DNA of 64,000 bases from Bradyrhizobium sp. 200 (GTDB lineage Bacteria > Pseudomonadota > Alphaproteobacteria > Rhizobiales > Xanthobacteraceae), in the NCBI RefSeq assembly GCF_023100945.1, contig NZ_CP064689.1:1842001-1906000 (forward strand). Reading direction: 5' to 3'. Shown here in pieces: positions 32,522-40,978 of the stretch. The stretch's first letter is position 1. Each line of letters begins with the position of its first letter. Under the pieces are notes generated by a model. The model was not told the DNA's origin. It made no database searches and saw only the letters and a program-made list of their open reading frames with translations. The position numbers and the translations under genes were made by a program.

Positions 32522-33435
32522 GGCGGCTCGCGATCGCGTTGCGGCAGCGCGGGCGCCGGCTTTGCGCGCGTGCGCGTCGAGATCGCCACCGTCACCACGA
32601 CGGCGGCGGCGAACAGCAGGATTTGCAGCGTGATGGTCTCGTCGTTGAAGAACGCCGCGAGCGCAAAGGTGACGAAGGGTTGCAGCAATTGGATCTGCGA
32701 CACCCGCGCGATGCCGCCCATCGCCAGCCCCGCATTCCATGCAAAGAACCCGATCCATTGCGAGAACAGCGCGACATAGAGCAGCCCGAGCCATGGCTTC
32801 AACGCGATGTAGGAGATATCCGCAGGCATGGTCAGCGCGGCTGCGGGAATCGAGAGCGGCAGTGCGATGACCAGCACCCAGCTTATGACTTCCCAGCCGG
32901 GCATCTGCGAGGTTAGCCGGCCGGAGAATGCGTAGCCGACCGCGGCGACGGCGACGGAAGCGAACAGAAACAGATCGCCGGTTGCGAGCGCACCGCCGCC
33001 TTGACGCAATGCAAACATGATCACCAGCGCGGCGCCGGCAACGGAAGCGATCCAGAACAGCGGCCTCGGCCGCTCATGGGTGATAGCGACGGCGACGAGC
33101 GCGGTGGCGATCGGCAGCACGCCCAGCACCACGCCGCCATGCGAAGCGTCGACCCTCTGCATCCCGAGCGACATCAGGAGCGGAAACAGGATGGCGACGC
33201 AGAGCATGGCGATCACGAGTTGCGGCCACAGCGCGCGCGGCGGCAGCGGGCGGCGCAACACCAGAAGGAGCACCAGCGAGCATAACCCGGCGATCACGGT
33301 GCGCAGCGAGGTCAGTGCAATCGGATCAATTTCCGCGACCGCAATCCGCGTCGCCGGCAGCGTGCCGCCGAAGATCACCATGCCGATGAAGCCCAGCAGC
33401 AGACCGAGACGCTCGCGTGACGCAGAGGAAGTCAT
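32503..33435 (-). CDS. EamA-family (DMT) transporter
   Basis: This gene encodes 310 residues with ten predicted TM helices in two EamA repeats. The first repeat has GGTLPATRIAVAEIDPIALT and the second GYAFSGRLTSQMPGWEVISW. Family members export amino acids or metabolites, or take up various solutes; no substrate can be assigned. It is convergent with the gene at 32120 (19-bp overlap of 3' ends) and followed upstream by a TauE/SafE gene on the same strand, 72 bp away. Confidence 0.88.
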   Translation of the reverse strand: MTSSASRERLGLLLGFIGMVIFGGTLPATRIAVAEIDPIALTSLRTVIAGLCSLVLLLVLRRPLPPRALWPQLVIAMLCVAILFPLLMSLGMQRVDASHGGVVLGVLPIATALVAVAITHERPRPLFWIASVAGAALVIMFALRQGGGALATGDLFLFASVAVAAVGYAFSGRLTSQMPGWEVISWVLVIALPLSIPAAALTMPADISYIALKPWLGLLYVALFSQWIGFFAWNAGLAMGGIARVSQIQLLQPFVTFALAAFFNDETITLQILLFAAAVVVTVAISTRTRAKPAPALPQRDREPPQLAAS

Positions 33436-33507
33436 GACGCGATGGGTTAGCTGCTTTGCCGGTCAGCGTACAGCAATCTACTCGGTGCACATGGCGGCTA
33501 TGCGCCG

Positions 33508-34251
33508 CTATCTCGGAGCAATGCTGCTCCACACCAATCCGAGCCCCGACAGAAACAGCAGCGCCAGCACGACGTCGTAGAAGTTTCGGTCGTTCAAGGC
33601 GTGGTACGTGCGCATGCCGAGGCGGGCGCCGATCAGCGTGCCGGGCATCGCGAGTAGCGCGAGCCAGAAGACGTTCAGCTTCACGAAACCGCTGGCGGCT
33701 TGCAGGATCAGTGCGGCGCCGAGCACGCTGCCGTTGAAGATCTGGAAAACGCCGCGGCGCTGATCCTTGGTCCAGCCGCGTATGCTGGCCCACAGGGTCG
33801 GAAGCGGGCCCGACAGCCCGGCAAGGCCGCCGAGAATGCCGCCGGCAAATCCGACGCAGGCGTCGGCGAAGCGGCCGCCGAAACTGAAGGCCATCGGCTT
33901 GCGGATGAAATAGAGCGCGGCTGGAAACACCAGCAGCATCACGCCGACGCTGAGCTTGAAAACTTGCGGGTCGGCGCGCGCGACCAGGAGCGCCCCGATC
34001 GGCATGCCGAGGAGTCCGCCGGCCACGAACGGCAAGGCCAGCTTGAAGTCGAGCAGCTTCCACATCGACGGCAATGTCGAGATCTGCGAGCTCACCGAAC
34101 AGATCAGGACTAGCGGCACGGCAATCGCGGGCGGCAGTATATAAAGCCAGATCCCCAGCGCCATCAGCGCCGTGCCGAAGCCGGCAAGTCCGGACACGAA
34201 ACCACCGGCGAGCGCGCCGGCAATAAGGATCGCGTAGGTGGCTAAGTCCAC
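33508..34251 (-). CDS. TauE/SafE-family sulfite or organosulfonate exporter-like permease
   Basis: This gene encodes 247 residues with about eight TM helices. The family hallmarks GALAGGFVSGLAGFGTALMA near the N-terminus and GFAGGILGGLAGLSGPLPTL in the second half are present. The start is GTG at 34251 with AGGAAGAGAAG upstream. Members transport sulfite, sulfoacetate or other small anions; the substrate here is unknown. No sulfur genes are adjacent. A palindromic repeat lies just upstream of the start. Confidence 0.88.
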   Translation of the reverse strand: MDLATYAILIAGALAGGFVSGLAGFGTALMALGIWLYILPPAIAVPLVLICSVSSQISTLPSMWKLLDFKLALPFVAGGLLGMPIGALLVARADPQVFKLSVGVMLLVFPAALYFIRKPMAFSFGGRFADACVGFAGGILGGLAGLSGPLPTLWASIRGWTKDQRRGVFQIFNGSVLGAALILQAASGFVKLNVFWLALLAMPGTLIGARLGMRTYHALNDRNFYDVVLALLFLSGLGLVWSSIAPR

Positions 34252-34264
34252 TCTTCTCTTCCTT

Positions 34265-34366
34265 CGTCATTCCGGGTGATGCGCAGCATCGAACTACGGT
34301 GCGCAATTGCGCACCTCAGAATCTCGAGATTCCGGATTCGGTCCTTCGGACCATCCCGGAATGACG
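34265..34366. repeat. Palindromic repeat, 'CGTCATTCCGGG' family, copy 1
   Basis: This 102-bp element begins CGTCATTCCGGG and ends CCCGGAATGACG. Internal motifs GATGCGCAGCATCGAA and TCTCGAGATTCCGG recur in the copy at 57949-58028. It carries an extra internal hairpin GGTGCGCAATTGCGCACC. It lies between the divergent TauE and hydrolase genes, only 13 bp from the TauE start. Confidence 0.9.
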
Positions 34367-34456
34367 ACGTTGAATTTGTGCCGACGTTTACACGACGCGG
34401 CGGACAGGTACTATCGGAATTGAAGCCTTCAACAACAACCCGGTGGAAACGGCCCT

Positions 34457-35173
34457 ATGAGCACAACCTCTTCGAAAACCTTTCTCGTCTGTCACGGTGC
34501 GTGGTCCGCGGGCTGGGCGTGGAAGAAGATGCACCCGCTGATGCAGGCGGCCGGGCATCGTTTGGTCACCCCGACCTACACGGGTCTTGGCGAGCGCGCC
34601 CATCTGGCGCATCCGGGAATCGATCTCGACGCGCATATCGAGGACATGCTCAACGTCATCGAGTATGAAGATCTGCGCGACATCGTGCTGATCGGCCACA
34701 GCTATGGCGGCATGGTTGCCACCGGCGTGGCCGACCGCGCGCGCGACAAGGTCAAGCAGTTGATATACGTCGATGCCTTTGTGCCCAACGACGGACAGTC
34801 GTTGCTCGATTTGTACGAGGTGGAGCGGCCGCGGATGCAGCAACTTTCGAAGACCGGCGACGGCTGGCGCGTGCCGCCGAACCCGACGCCGCCGGATACG
34901 TCGCCTGCCGACGTCGAATGGCTGACCGCGCGCCGCGTCGACATGCCGATCAAATGTTTCGAGACCAGGCTTAAGATGCACGGCGGCGCGCTGACCCTGC
35001 CGCGAAGCTACATCTACGCCACGCGCATCACGCCGGCCGATACGTTCGGGCCGTTCGCCAGGATGACGAAGAACGATCCCGCCTGGAGCTATTACGAGAT
35101 CGACGCCAGCCATTCGCCGAACGTCACGGCGCCGGAGGCGTTGATGGCGTTGCTGGAGCAGATTGTCGCGTAG
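34457..35173 (+). CDS. Alpha/beta hydrolase
   Basis: This gene encodes 238 residues of the HNL/MES/pheophytinase-like esterase group. Visible are an oxyanion strand FLVCHGAWSAGWAWKKM, the nucleophile GHSYGG (Ser near residue 82), LIYVDAFVP and a late catalytic His in IDASHSPNVTAPE. It is about the length of plant methylesterases and salicylate-type hydrolases. The start has no strong Shine-Dalgarno. Its stop codon TAG (35171-35173) is the first three bases of a palindromic repeat, so the repeat now defines the C-terminus. Confidence 0.88.
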   Translation: MSTTSSKTFLVCHGAWSAGWAWKKMHPLMQAAGHRLVTPTYTGLGERAHLAHPGIDLDAHIEDMLNVIEYEDLRDIVLIGHSYGGMVATGVADRARDKVKQLIYVDAFVPNDGQSLLDLYEVERPRMQQLSKTGDGWRVPPNPTPPDTSPADVEWLTARRVDMPIKCFETRLKMHGGALTLPRSYIYATRITPADTFGPFARMTKNDPAWSYYEIDASHSPNVTAPEALMALLEQIVA

Positions 35174-35295
35174 CCCGGATGGAGCGCAGCGAAATCCGGG
35201 GACCGCTGTTTGTTTCAGATGCCGTGTCGATATGTGCAGCCATTGAGTCAACCCGGCGGACAGATCCCGGATTGCGCTGCGCTCCATCCGGGCTA
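35171..35295. repeat. Palindromic repeat, 'TAGCCCGGATGGAGCG' family
   Basis: The left arm (35171-35200, TAGCCCGGATGGAGCGCAGC ...) and right arm (35266-35295, ... CTCCATCCGGGCTA) are 30-bp inverted repeats with one mismatch, 65 bp apart. The element begins exactly at the stop codon of the hydrolase and lies downstream of the rnpB 3' end. Confidence 0.9.
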
Positions 35296-35420
35296 CGGGT
35301 TGCATTGGGTGAAATGGCGAGGGGTCCGGCGTGTTTGCGCCGAACCCCTCATTGCTTCCTTGGTAAGACGCGTTTTCTTCACGCGAACCGGAAGTCCACT
35401 TCGCTCGAAAACGCTTTAGA

Positions 35421-35872
35421 GCATCAGCCAGCCTATAAGCCGGGTTCTGTAGGGCACCATTCTTGCGAATGGTACGTGACGGCCATTCCTCTGGGGCCAT
35501 GTTTGCACATGGTCTCGAGCAACCTACCCGGACGGCGAGCCTGACATCGCCCTGCGGTGTTATCGCTTTTCGCGAACTTACCGCGTTGCCGTCCCTATTC
35601 GGTTTTGCTCCCGGTGTGGTTTGCCATGCCGTTTCCGTTGCCGGATACGCGGTGCGCTCTTACCGCACCTTTTCACCCTTGCTCCCCCTCCCTTGATCCC
35701 TCCCCCGCAAGCGGGGGAGGGTGGGGTGGGGGAAGCGGTTCGTTCTCTGTGGCACTTTCCCTGGGGTTACCCCCGCCGGACGTTATCCGGCACCGTATGT
35801 CGATGGAGCCCGGACTTTCCTCCCCCGCAGCCTTTCGACCATAGCGGGAGCGGCCGTCCGGCCGACTGACGC
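35421..35872 (-). ncRNA. rnpB: RNase P RNA (type A)
   Basis: The catalytic RNA of RNase P, which matures tRNA 5' ends. On the minus strand the 5' part contains GGGGGAGGAAAGUCCGGGCUCC (universal CR-I region) and then GGUGCCGGAUAACGUCCGGC and GGGGGUAACCCC. The middle has GGGUGAAAAGGUGCGGUAAG and AGAGCGCACCG (CR-II/III). The 3' part has ACAGAACCCGGCUUAUAGGC (CR-V). The ends pair as P1: GCGUCAGUCGGCC at 35872-35860 with GGCUGGCUGAUGC at 35433-35421, 13 pairs including G-U. Ends are set by that helix and may be off by a few bases. P12 (35681-35742) is unusually long and GC-rich and contains a palindrome like the intergenic repeats. Confidence 0.95.
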
Positions 35873-35995
35873 CTTACGCATGGGGGCTCCGGTGCGCCGC
35901 GTCAAGGGAAAGCGATGGTTAATCGGGTTCCGGGTGCAATTTTGACAGAAGCGTCACCGGGGCATTTGATACTGGCTTAACGATTTGAGGACAGC

Positions 35996-36442
35996 TTGCG
36001 GTTACCAGCGATGAACATTCCCGCCGGTCTTGGTGAAGCCCTGCTGCGCAGCGCCTCCGACGCGATCATCGCCACCGATCGCGACGGACGCATCACATTC
36101 TGGAATCCCGGCGCGGAGCGGATCTTCGGCTTCCCGGCCGCGGAGGCCGTCGGCCAGTCGCTCGACCTGATCATTCCCGAAAACCTGCGCGCGCGGCATT
36201 GGAGCGGATTTCGCCACACGATGGAGACGGGAACGAGCCGCTATGGCCAGGGCGACCTGTTGTCGGTACCCGGCCTGACCAGGGACGGCCAGCGGATCTC
36301 AGTCGAGTTCACCATCGTGTTGCTGCGAAATGGTGCGCAGGAGACCACGGGCACCGTGGCGGTGATGCGCGACGTGACCAAGCGCTTTGAGGAAGTGAGG
36401 GAATTGAAACGGCGGCTCGCCGGGGCGGGCAGGCAGTCCTGA
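35996..36442 (+). CDS. Single-domain PAS protein
   Basis: This gene encodes 148 residues and a stand-alone PAS fold: LLRSASDAIIATDRDGRITF, WNPGAERIFGFPAAEAVGQS, LRARHWSGFRHTMETG and GTVAVMRDVTKRFEEV. PAS domains bind small ligands or cofactors or mediate signalling contacts; no kinase or output domain is attached. The W-N-P-G-A-E-R signature is the type seen in PAS/PAC sensors such as FixL or PpsR, but the heme-binding His cannot be asserted. TTG 35996 is preferred since GAGGA lies just upstream; ATG 36011 is the alternative. It would act through a partner protein. Confidence 0.8.
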   Translation: MRLPAMNIPAGLGEALLRSASDAIIATDRDGRITFWNPGAERIFGFPAAEAVGQSLDLIIPENLRARHWSGFRHTMETGTSRYGQGDLLSVPGLTRDGQRISVEFTIVLLRNGAQETTGTVAVMRDVTKRFEEVRELKRRLAGAGRQS

Positions 36443-36557
36443 TGGCCGGCTCCAAGATTGCCGCTCCTCCGAAAAATAATTTCCCCGACGATGTCGTTTT
36501 GCGGAAGGTCCGTTCGACTGGATGTCGGCAATCCAGCCGATCAAAGGGAGTAATGAG

Positions 36558-36908
36558 ATGCAGTACCTGCTGTTGATCTATCGGAACGATGCCGAATACG
36601 GCAAAATGGGCCCTGCCGAGCGGAAGCAGATGAGCGCGGAGTATGGCGCATTCACCCAGTCCATCATCCAGAGCGGCCATTTCAAGGCCGGCGACGGCTT
36701 GCAGCCGACGACGACGGCGACCACGGTGCGCGTCCGCGACGGCAAGACACTGACGACGGACGGTCCGTTCGCTGAGACGCGCGAGCAGCTTGGCGGCTAT
36801 TATCTGGTCGAGGCCAAGGATCTCGACACCGCGCTGGGGATCGCCGCACGCATCCCCGGCGCCAAGACCGGTTCGATCGAGGTGCGGCCGGTTATGATTT
36901 ATGATTGA
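36558..36908 (+). CDS. YCII/DGPF-domain protein partnered with ECF42 sigma factor
   Basis: This gene encodes 116 residues. The DGPF motif is explicit: TTDGPFAETREQLGGYYLVE, with MQYLLLIYRND at the N-terminus, a dimeric ferredoxin-like fold. DGPF/YCII proteins are encoded next to ECF42 sigma factors, as here (6 bp upstream of the sigma gene), and are among their usual regulon members. AAGGGAG lies eight bases before the ATG. Biochemical role not established. Confidence 0.9.
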   Translation: MQYLLLIYRNDAEYGKMGPAERKQMSAEYGAFTQSIIQSGHFKAGDGLQPTTTATTVRVRDGKTLTTDGPFAETREQLGGYYLVEAKDLDTALGIAARIPGAKTGSIEVRPVMIYD

Positions 36909-36914
36909 TGGCGC

Positions 36915-38159
36915 ATGACGCCGACCGAAATCGAAAAAATATTCCGCGACGAGGCGGGGCGGGCGCTGGCCACGCTGATCCGCCTCGTCGGCGATTTCGA
37001 TTTGGCGGAAGATGCGTTGCAGGATGCGTTCGCGGTGGCGCTGGCGCGCTGGCCCACCGCCGGCGAACCGCCGTCCAATCCGCGCGCCTGGCTGGTCAAT
37101 GTCGGCCGCAACAAGGCGGTCGATCGCGTCAGGCGCAACATCGCGTTCCGCGGCAAGCAGCAAGAGCTGACGCACGCGTTGCTGCTCAATGCGTCAACCC
37201 CGTGCGAGAATTCCGACAGCGTGCTCGACGATGACATGCTGCGCCTGATCTTCACCTGCTGCCACCCGTCCTTTGCCGCCGAGGTGCAGGTCGCGTTGAC
37301 GTTGCGCACGGTCTGCGGCCTCACGACCGCGCAGGTCGCGCGCGCCTTTCTCGCCAGCGAAGACGCCATGGCGCAGCGCCTGTTGCGCGCCAAGCAGAAA
37401 ATCCGCCTCGCCGGCATTCCCTATGAGGTGCCGGAGCGCGACGCGCTGGAGCCGCGGCTGCGCGGCGTGCTCGCGGTGATCTATCTTGTGTTCACCGAAG
37501 GCTATGCGGCGACATCAGGCGAAGATCTGATGCGGCCTGATCTGGCGCGCGAATCCATCCGGCTGGCGCGGCTGCTCGACGCGCTGATGCCGGGACGCGG
37601 CGAGATCAAGGGCTTGCTGGCCCTGATGCTGCTGCACGATTCACGCCGCGCCGGCCGCGAGACCGCCGGCGGCGATATCGTGCTGCTGGAAGAGCAGGAC
37701 CGGACGCTGTGGGACCGCGGCCAGATATCGGAGGGCTTGGCTCTCGTGGAAGAAGCGCTGCGGATACCGGGCCGGCCGCAATCCTATGCGGTGCAGGCCG
37801 CGATCGCCGCGTTGCATGCGCGTGCGGCCAGTTTTGAGGATACCGACTGGCGGCAGATCGCCGGCCTCTATGAAGTGCTGCTGCGGATCAGCCCGTCGCC
37901 GGTGATCGAACTCAACCACGCCGCCGCGGTGTCGATGGTCGACGGGCCGGCGCGGGCGCTCGACCTGATCGATGCGCTGGAGGTGCGCGGCGGGCTGAAG
38001 GGCTATGAGCTGCTGCCGGCCGTCCGCGCCGACCTGCTGCGCAGGTTGGGCCGGCTTGACGCGGCGCGCGCGGCGTATCTGGAAGCGACGGCGGCGACGC
38101 AGCTCGAGCCGTTGCGGCGATTTTATGCGCTAAGGATTGCCGAGATGGTCCGCAATTAG
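36915..38159 (+). CDS. ECF42-type sigma factor with C-terminal TPR-like extension
   Basis: This gene encodes 414 residues. Region sigma-2 (about 1-75: [40 protein letters not shown]) and sigma-4 (about 115-165: [40 protein letters not shown]) are followed by a 240-residue helical domain with repeated helix pairs ([56 protein letters not shown]). That extension is the hallmark of ECF42, which is controlled without a classic anti-sigma; the C-terminal domain is reported to be needed for activity. It is co-transcribed with the DGPF gene, 6 bp away. Confidence 0.92.
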   Translation: MTPTEIEKIFRDEAGRALATLIRLVGDFDLAEDALQDAFAVALARWPTAGEPPSNPRAWLVNVGRNKAVDRVRRNIAFRGKQQELTHALLLNASTPCENSDSVLDDDMLRLIFTCCHPSFAAEVQVALTLRTVCGLTTAQVARAFLASEDAMAQRLLRAKQKIRLAGIPYEVPERDALEPRLRGVLAVIYLVFTEGYAATSGEDLMRPDLARESIRLARLLDALMPGRGEIKGLLALMLLHDSRRAGRETAGGDIVLLEEQDRTLWDRGQISEGLALVEEALRIPGRPQSYAVQAAIAALHARAASFEDTDWRQIAGLYEVLLRISPSPVIELNHAAAVSMVDGPARALDLIDALEVRGGLKGYELLPAVRADLLRRLGRLDAARAAYLEATAATQLEPLRRFYALRIAEMVRN

Positions 38160-38164
38160 TTCTC

Positions 38165-38250
38165 CGTCATTGCGAGCGCAGCGAAGCAATCCATCCTTCC
38201 GTTCGAGCGGAGAGATGGATTGCTTCGTCGCTTCGCTCCTCGCAATGACG
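38165..38250. repeat. Palindromic intergenic repeat, 'GCGAAGCAATCCA' family, copy 2
   Basis: The element is 86 bp, begins CGTCATTGCGAG and ends CTCGCAATGACG, with inner arms GAAGCAATCCAT/ATGGATTGCTTC. It starts 5 bases after the ECF42 stop and sits between convergent genes. Confidence 0.9.
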
Positions 38251-38267
38251 GCTGGGGGATCGGTGAA

Positions 38268-39056
38268 CTACCTCGCCGCAACCACTGTCGTCATCGCTTC
38301 CGGCGGCAGGCTCGTCAGCAGCGCGTGCAGCGTGCTCATGGTCGAGTGGTCGGCGATCCCATCGACGCGCGCGGGGCGGAAGTGGCGCTGGAACGCGGTG
38401 ACCACTTCCATGGTCGGGCCGTCGAACTTGCCGTGGATCGGGATGTTGTAGCCGTATTTGGCGAGCGCCGCCTGCATGCCGGCGACATCGTCGCTGATGG
38501 TGCCGAGCTTGAGCGTTTCGCCGCGCACGATCGGCGCCGGCTGCACCCAATGGCCGACGCCGGAATTGGCCAGCGAATGCCACGGAAACTTTTCGCCGGG
38601 ATCCCTTTTGCGCGCCGGGGCAACGTCGGAATGCGCGAGCACGCGATGCGATTGTATCTTGCGGCGGAGCATGATGCCGCGGCACAGCGCGATCACGGCA
38701 GCGATCTGGCGCAGCGGGAAATCCGGATAACCCCAGTCGTGGCCGCGATTGATGATCTCGATCCCGATCGAGCAGGAATTGATGTCGTCCTCGCCGGCCC
38801 AGGAGGATACCCCGGCGTGCCAGGCGCGCTTGGCTTCCGGCACGCATTGCACGATGCGGCCGTCTTCCAGCACGATGTAGTGCGCAGATACGTCGGTGCC
38901 GGGGGTGCAAAGCTGGGCGATCGCGCCCTCCACATCCGGCATGCCGGTGTAGTGCAGCAGGATCATGTCGGCGAGGCGGCCGTTGTTGCGGTCGCCATAG
39001 TTCGGTGACGGAATGACGTCGGATGCGATCGAGGAATCTGGCGTAAAGGTCTTCAT
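38268..39056 (-). CDS. N-acetylmuramoyl-L-alanine amidase (Amidase_2) with peptidoglycan-binding domain
   Basis: This gene encodes 262 residues. The Amidase_2 domain (about 20-180) shows zinc ligands in LLHYTGM (His) and AHSDVAPARKRDPGEKFPWH (His, Asp), with the fold segments VSAHYIVLEDGRIVQCVPEA and SIGIEIINRGHDW. A C-terminal PG_binding_1 domain (about 190-255: DDVAGMQAALAKYGYNIPIH GKFDG) binds cell wall. It resembles AmiD/AmpD-type amidases that cut anhydro- or intact muropeptides. No signal peptide is visible from MKTFTPDSS; the longer ATG start at 39137 adds no signal either. Divergent from the dcw cluster. Confidence 0.88.
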   Translation of the reverse strand: MKTFTPDSSIASDVIPSPNYGDRNNGRLADMILLHYTGMPDVEGAIAQLCTPGTDVSAHYIVLEDGRIVQCVPEAKRAWHAGVSSWAGEDDINSCSIGIEIINRGHDWGYPDFPLRQIAAVIALCRGIMLRRKIQSHRVLAHSDVAPARKRDPGEKFPWHSLANSGVGHWVQPAPIVRGETLKLGTISDDVAGMQAALAKYGYNIPIHGKFDGPTMEVVTAFQRHFRPARVDGIADHSTMSTLHALLTSLPPEAMTTVVAAR

Positions 39057-39587
39057 GTCGGCGTTGGCCCTGGGAACGGGAAGGGCGCGTTGACGCTTCG
39101 AATCAATACCAGCAGATGCGAACGAACCAGTAGTCATTTTTTAAACTCAAACCGGGCAGGAGCGCGGCAACATCGTGTTCCAGGCGGCAATATCGTTTAC
39201 TATTCATTTACCCTCCAGCCGCGCAAATGCGGCGGCCAAGTTCCTTATCGCATTTTGACCCGGGTGTGTGCAGCGCGCATCACCGGCTTGAAGCGCGCAA
39301 AACACGCAGCCGATCATCAACGCTTTCTTAACGCTAAGTGCCGTTACTAAGTGGTGAAGAGCCGAACCGGGTTGGGGACGGCCGAGGCCCTCTTTCGCGC
39401 TCGAAATGCCATGGCAACCCAGCAAATTCCGTCTGGAAATGAGCGGGCGCGAGGCCGGGCCGGAAACGGCGCCGAGTCGCGGCTTTTTGGCCGGAAAAGC
39501 CCGGCGAAGCGCAGAGATTTGAGGCGCAATGGGCCCGTTCGTGTCCAGTTTCCAATTCACAGGCTGGTATGCGCCAGGGGACGGCGC
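39057..39587. other. Upstream region of the dcw cluster
   Basis: These 531 bases between the amidase and rsmH hold no gene that I can support, and no mraZ is present. The part up to about 39350 is AT-richer and contains GTTTACTATTCATTTACC and CTTTCTTAACGCTAAGTG, where promoters of both divergent units would be expected. An rsmH-frame extension back to 39351 exists but lacks a Shine-Dalgarno. Confidence 0.5.
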
Positions 39588-40583
39588 ATGAGCCCGGCTG
39601 CGCCGCGCCACGTCTCCGTTCTTGGCCGCGAGGCGGTCGAGATGCTCGCCCCTCGGGACGGCGGCATCTATGTCGACGCAACCTTTGGCGCCGGCGGCTA
39701 CAGCCGCGCAATCCTCGGTATCGCGGGAACCCGGGTTATCGGCATCGACCGCGACCGGTCGGCCATTACCGGCGGGTTCGATCTGGTCGACCAATCGGCC
39801 GGCCGGCTGACCCTGGTCGAGGACCGATTCGCCAACCTCGCGGACATCTGCGCGGCGCAAGGTGCGCCGGCGGTGGACGGCGTCGTGATGGACGTCGGCG
39901 TTTCCTCGATGCAACTCGATCAGGCCGAGCGCGGTTTCTCGTTCCGGCTCGGCGGCCCGCTCGACATGCGGATGGGCCATGACGGGCCGACCGCGGCGGA
40001 CGTCGTGGCGAAGGCCTCCGAGGCCGATCTCGCCAACATCATCTATATTTTCGGCGAAGAGCGCCATTCCCGCGCCGTCGCGCGCGCCATCGTGGCGGCG
40101 CGCAAGGAAGCGCCGATCACGACCACGCAGGCGCTGGCCGATATCGTCGGCAAGGTGGTGCGCAGCAAGCCGAACGAAATTCATCCGGCGACGCGCACGT
40201 TCCAGGGCCTGCGAATCTTCGTCAACGCGGAACTCGACGAACTGCACCTGGCGCTGGCGGCAGCCGAGCGCGTGCTGAAGCCGGGCGGGCGGCTGGTGGT
40301 GGTGTCGTTTCATTCGCTGGAAGACCGCATCGTCAAGGATTTCTTCAACGCCCGCGGCAAGTCCGGCGGCGGTTCGCGGCACTTGCCCGAGGTGGCTCAG
40401 GCCGCGCCGAGTTTCCAGATATTGACCAAGCGTCCCGTCACCCCCGGCGAAGCCGAAGTGGCTGCCAATCCGCGTGCGCGTTCCGCAAAACTGCGCGCGG
40501 CCGAGCGCACGATGGCGCCGGCGCATGCGGCCGGCCGCCTGCCGGCCTGGCCTGTGCTTGCCGACGTGATGAGGGGAGGCTGA
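39588..40583 (+). CDS. rsmH: 16S rRNA (cytosine(1402)-N(4))-methyltransferase
   Basis: This gene encodes 331 residues, normal for RsmH/MraW. It contains [20 protein letters not shown], the SAM-binding [16 protein letters not shown], the family signature [34 protein letters not shown] and [13 protein letters not shown]. It methylates N4 of C1402 in 16S rRNA together with RsmI. ATG 39588 has GGGGA seven bases upstream, which decides between it and the longer in-frame extension. It is the first gene of the dcw cluster; ftsL begins two bases after its stop. Confidence 0.96.
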   Translation: MSPAAPRHVSVLGREAVEMLAPRDGGIYVDATFGAGGYSRAILGIAGTRVIGIDRDRSAITGGFDLVDQSAGRLTLVEDRFANLADICAAQGAPAVDGVVMDVGVSSMQLDQAERGFSFRLGGPLDMRMGHDGPTAADVVAKASEADLANIIYIFGEERHSRAVARAIVAARKEAPITTTQALADIVGKVVRSKPNEIHPATRTFQGLRIFVNAELDELHLALAAAERVLKPGGRLVVVSFHSLEDRIVKDFFNARGKSGGGSRHLPEVAQAAPSFQILTKRPVTPGEAEVAANPRARSAKLRAAERTMAPAHAAGRLPAWPVLADVMRGG

Positions 40584-40585
40584 TC

Positions 40586-40978
40586 ATGCGGATCATCCAC
40601 TTCCTCGTCATCGGCGTGCTGGTGTTCGCGGCGGCTTACGTCTACCGGATCAAGATGGAATCGACCTCGCGCGTCGAGCGCGTGCTGCGGCTGAATGCCG
40701 AGATCCGCGAGCAGCGCGATGCCATCGCAGCGCTGCGCGCGGAATGGGCCAAGCTCGATGCGCCGCTGCGGTTGCAGGGGCTCGCCGAGCGTCATCTCGC
40801 CCTGAAGCCGCTCAACGCCACGCAATACGATCAGTTGAAGAACCTGCCGGAACGGCCGCCGGCCTTTGCAAGGCCCGGTGCACCCGATCCGATCGGCGCG
40901 ATGATCAATACCATCGAGGCGGCCGCCGAAGCACCGCCCACAACCGGGTCTGTGCCCGCACCGGGAGATCGGCAATGA
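40586..40978 (+). CDS. ftsL: Cell division protein FtsL
   Basis: This gene encodes 130 residues: an N-terminal TM helix (IIHFLVIGVLVFAAAYVYRI) followed by a periplasmic coiled coil (about 28-60: RVERVLRLNAEIREQRDAIA) and a disordered Pro-rich tail. Topology, length and position between rsmH and ftsI identify FtsL, the divisome scaffold that binds FtsB and FtsQ and activates FtsWI. The stop overlaps the ftsI ATG (ATGA). Confidence 0.92.
   Translation: MRIIHFLVIGVLVFAAAYVYRIKMESTSRVERVLRLNAEIREQRDAIAALRAEWAKLDAPLRLQGLAERHLALKPLNATQYDQLKNLPERPPAFARPGAPDPIGAMINTIEAAAEAPPTTGSVPAPGDRQ

Noticed and set aside
39351..39587. N-terminal extension of rsmH back to 39351
   Set aside because: Family length and a GGGGA before ATG 39588 favour the shorter protein; the extension is Arg/Gly rich without RsmH similarity.
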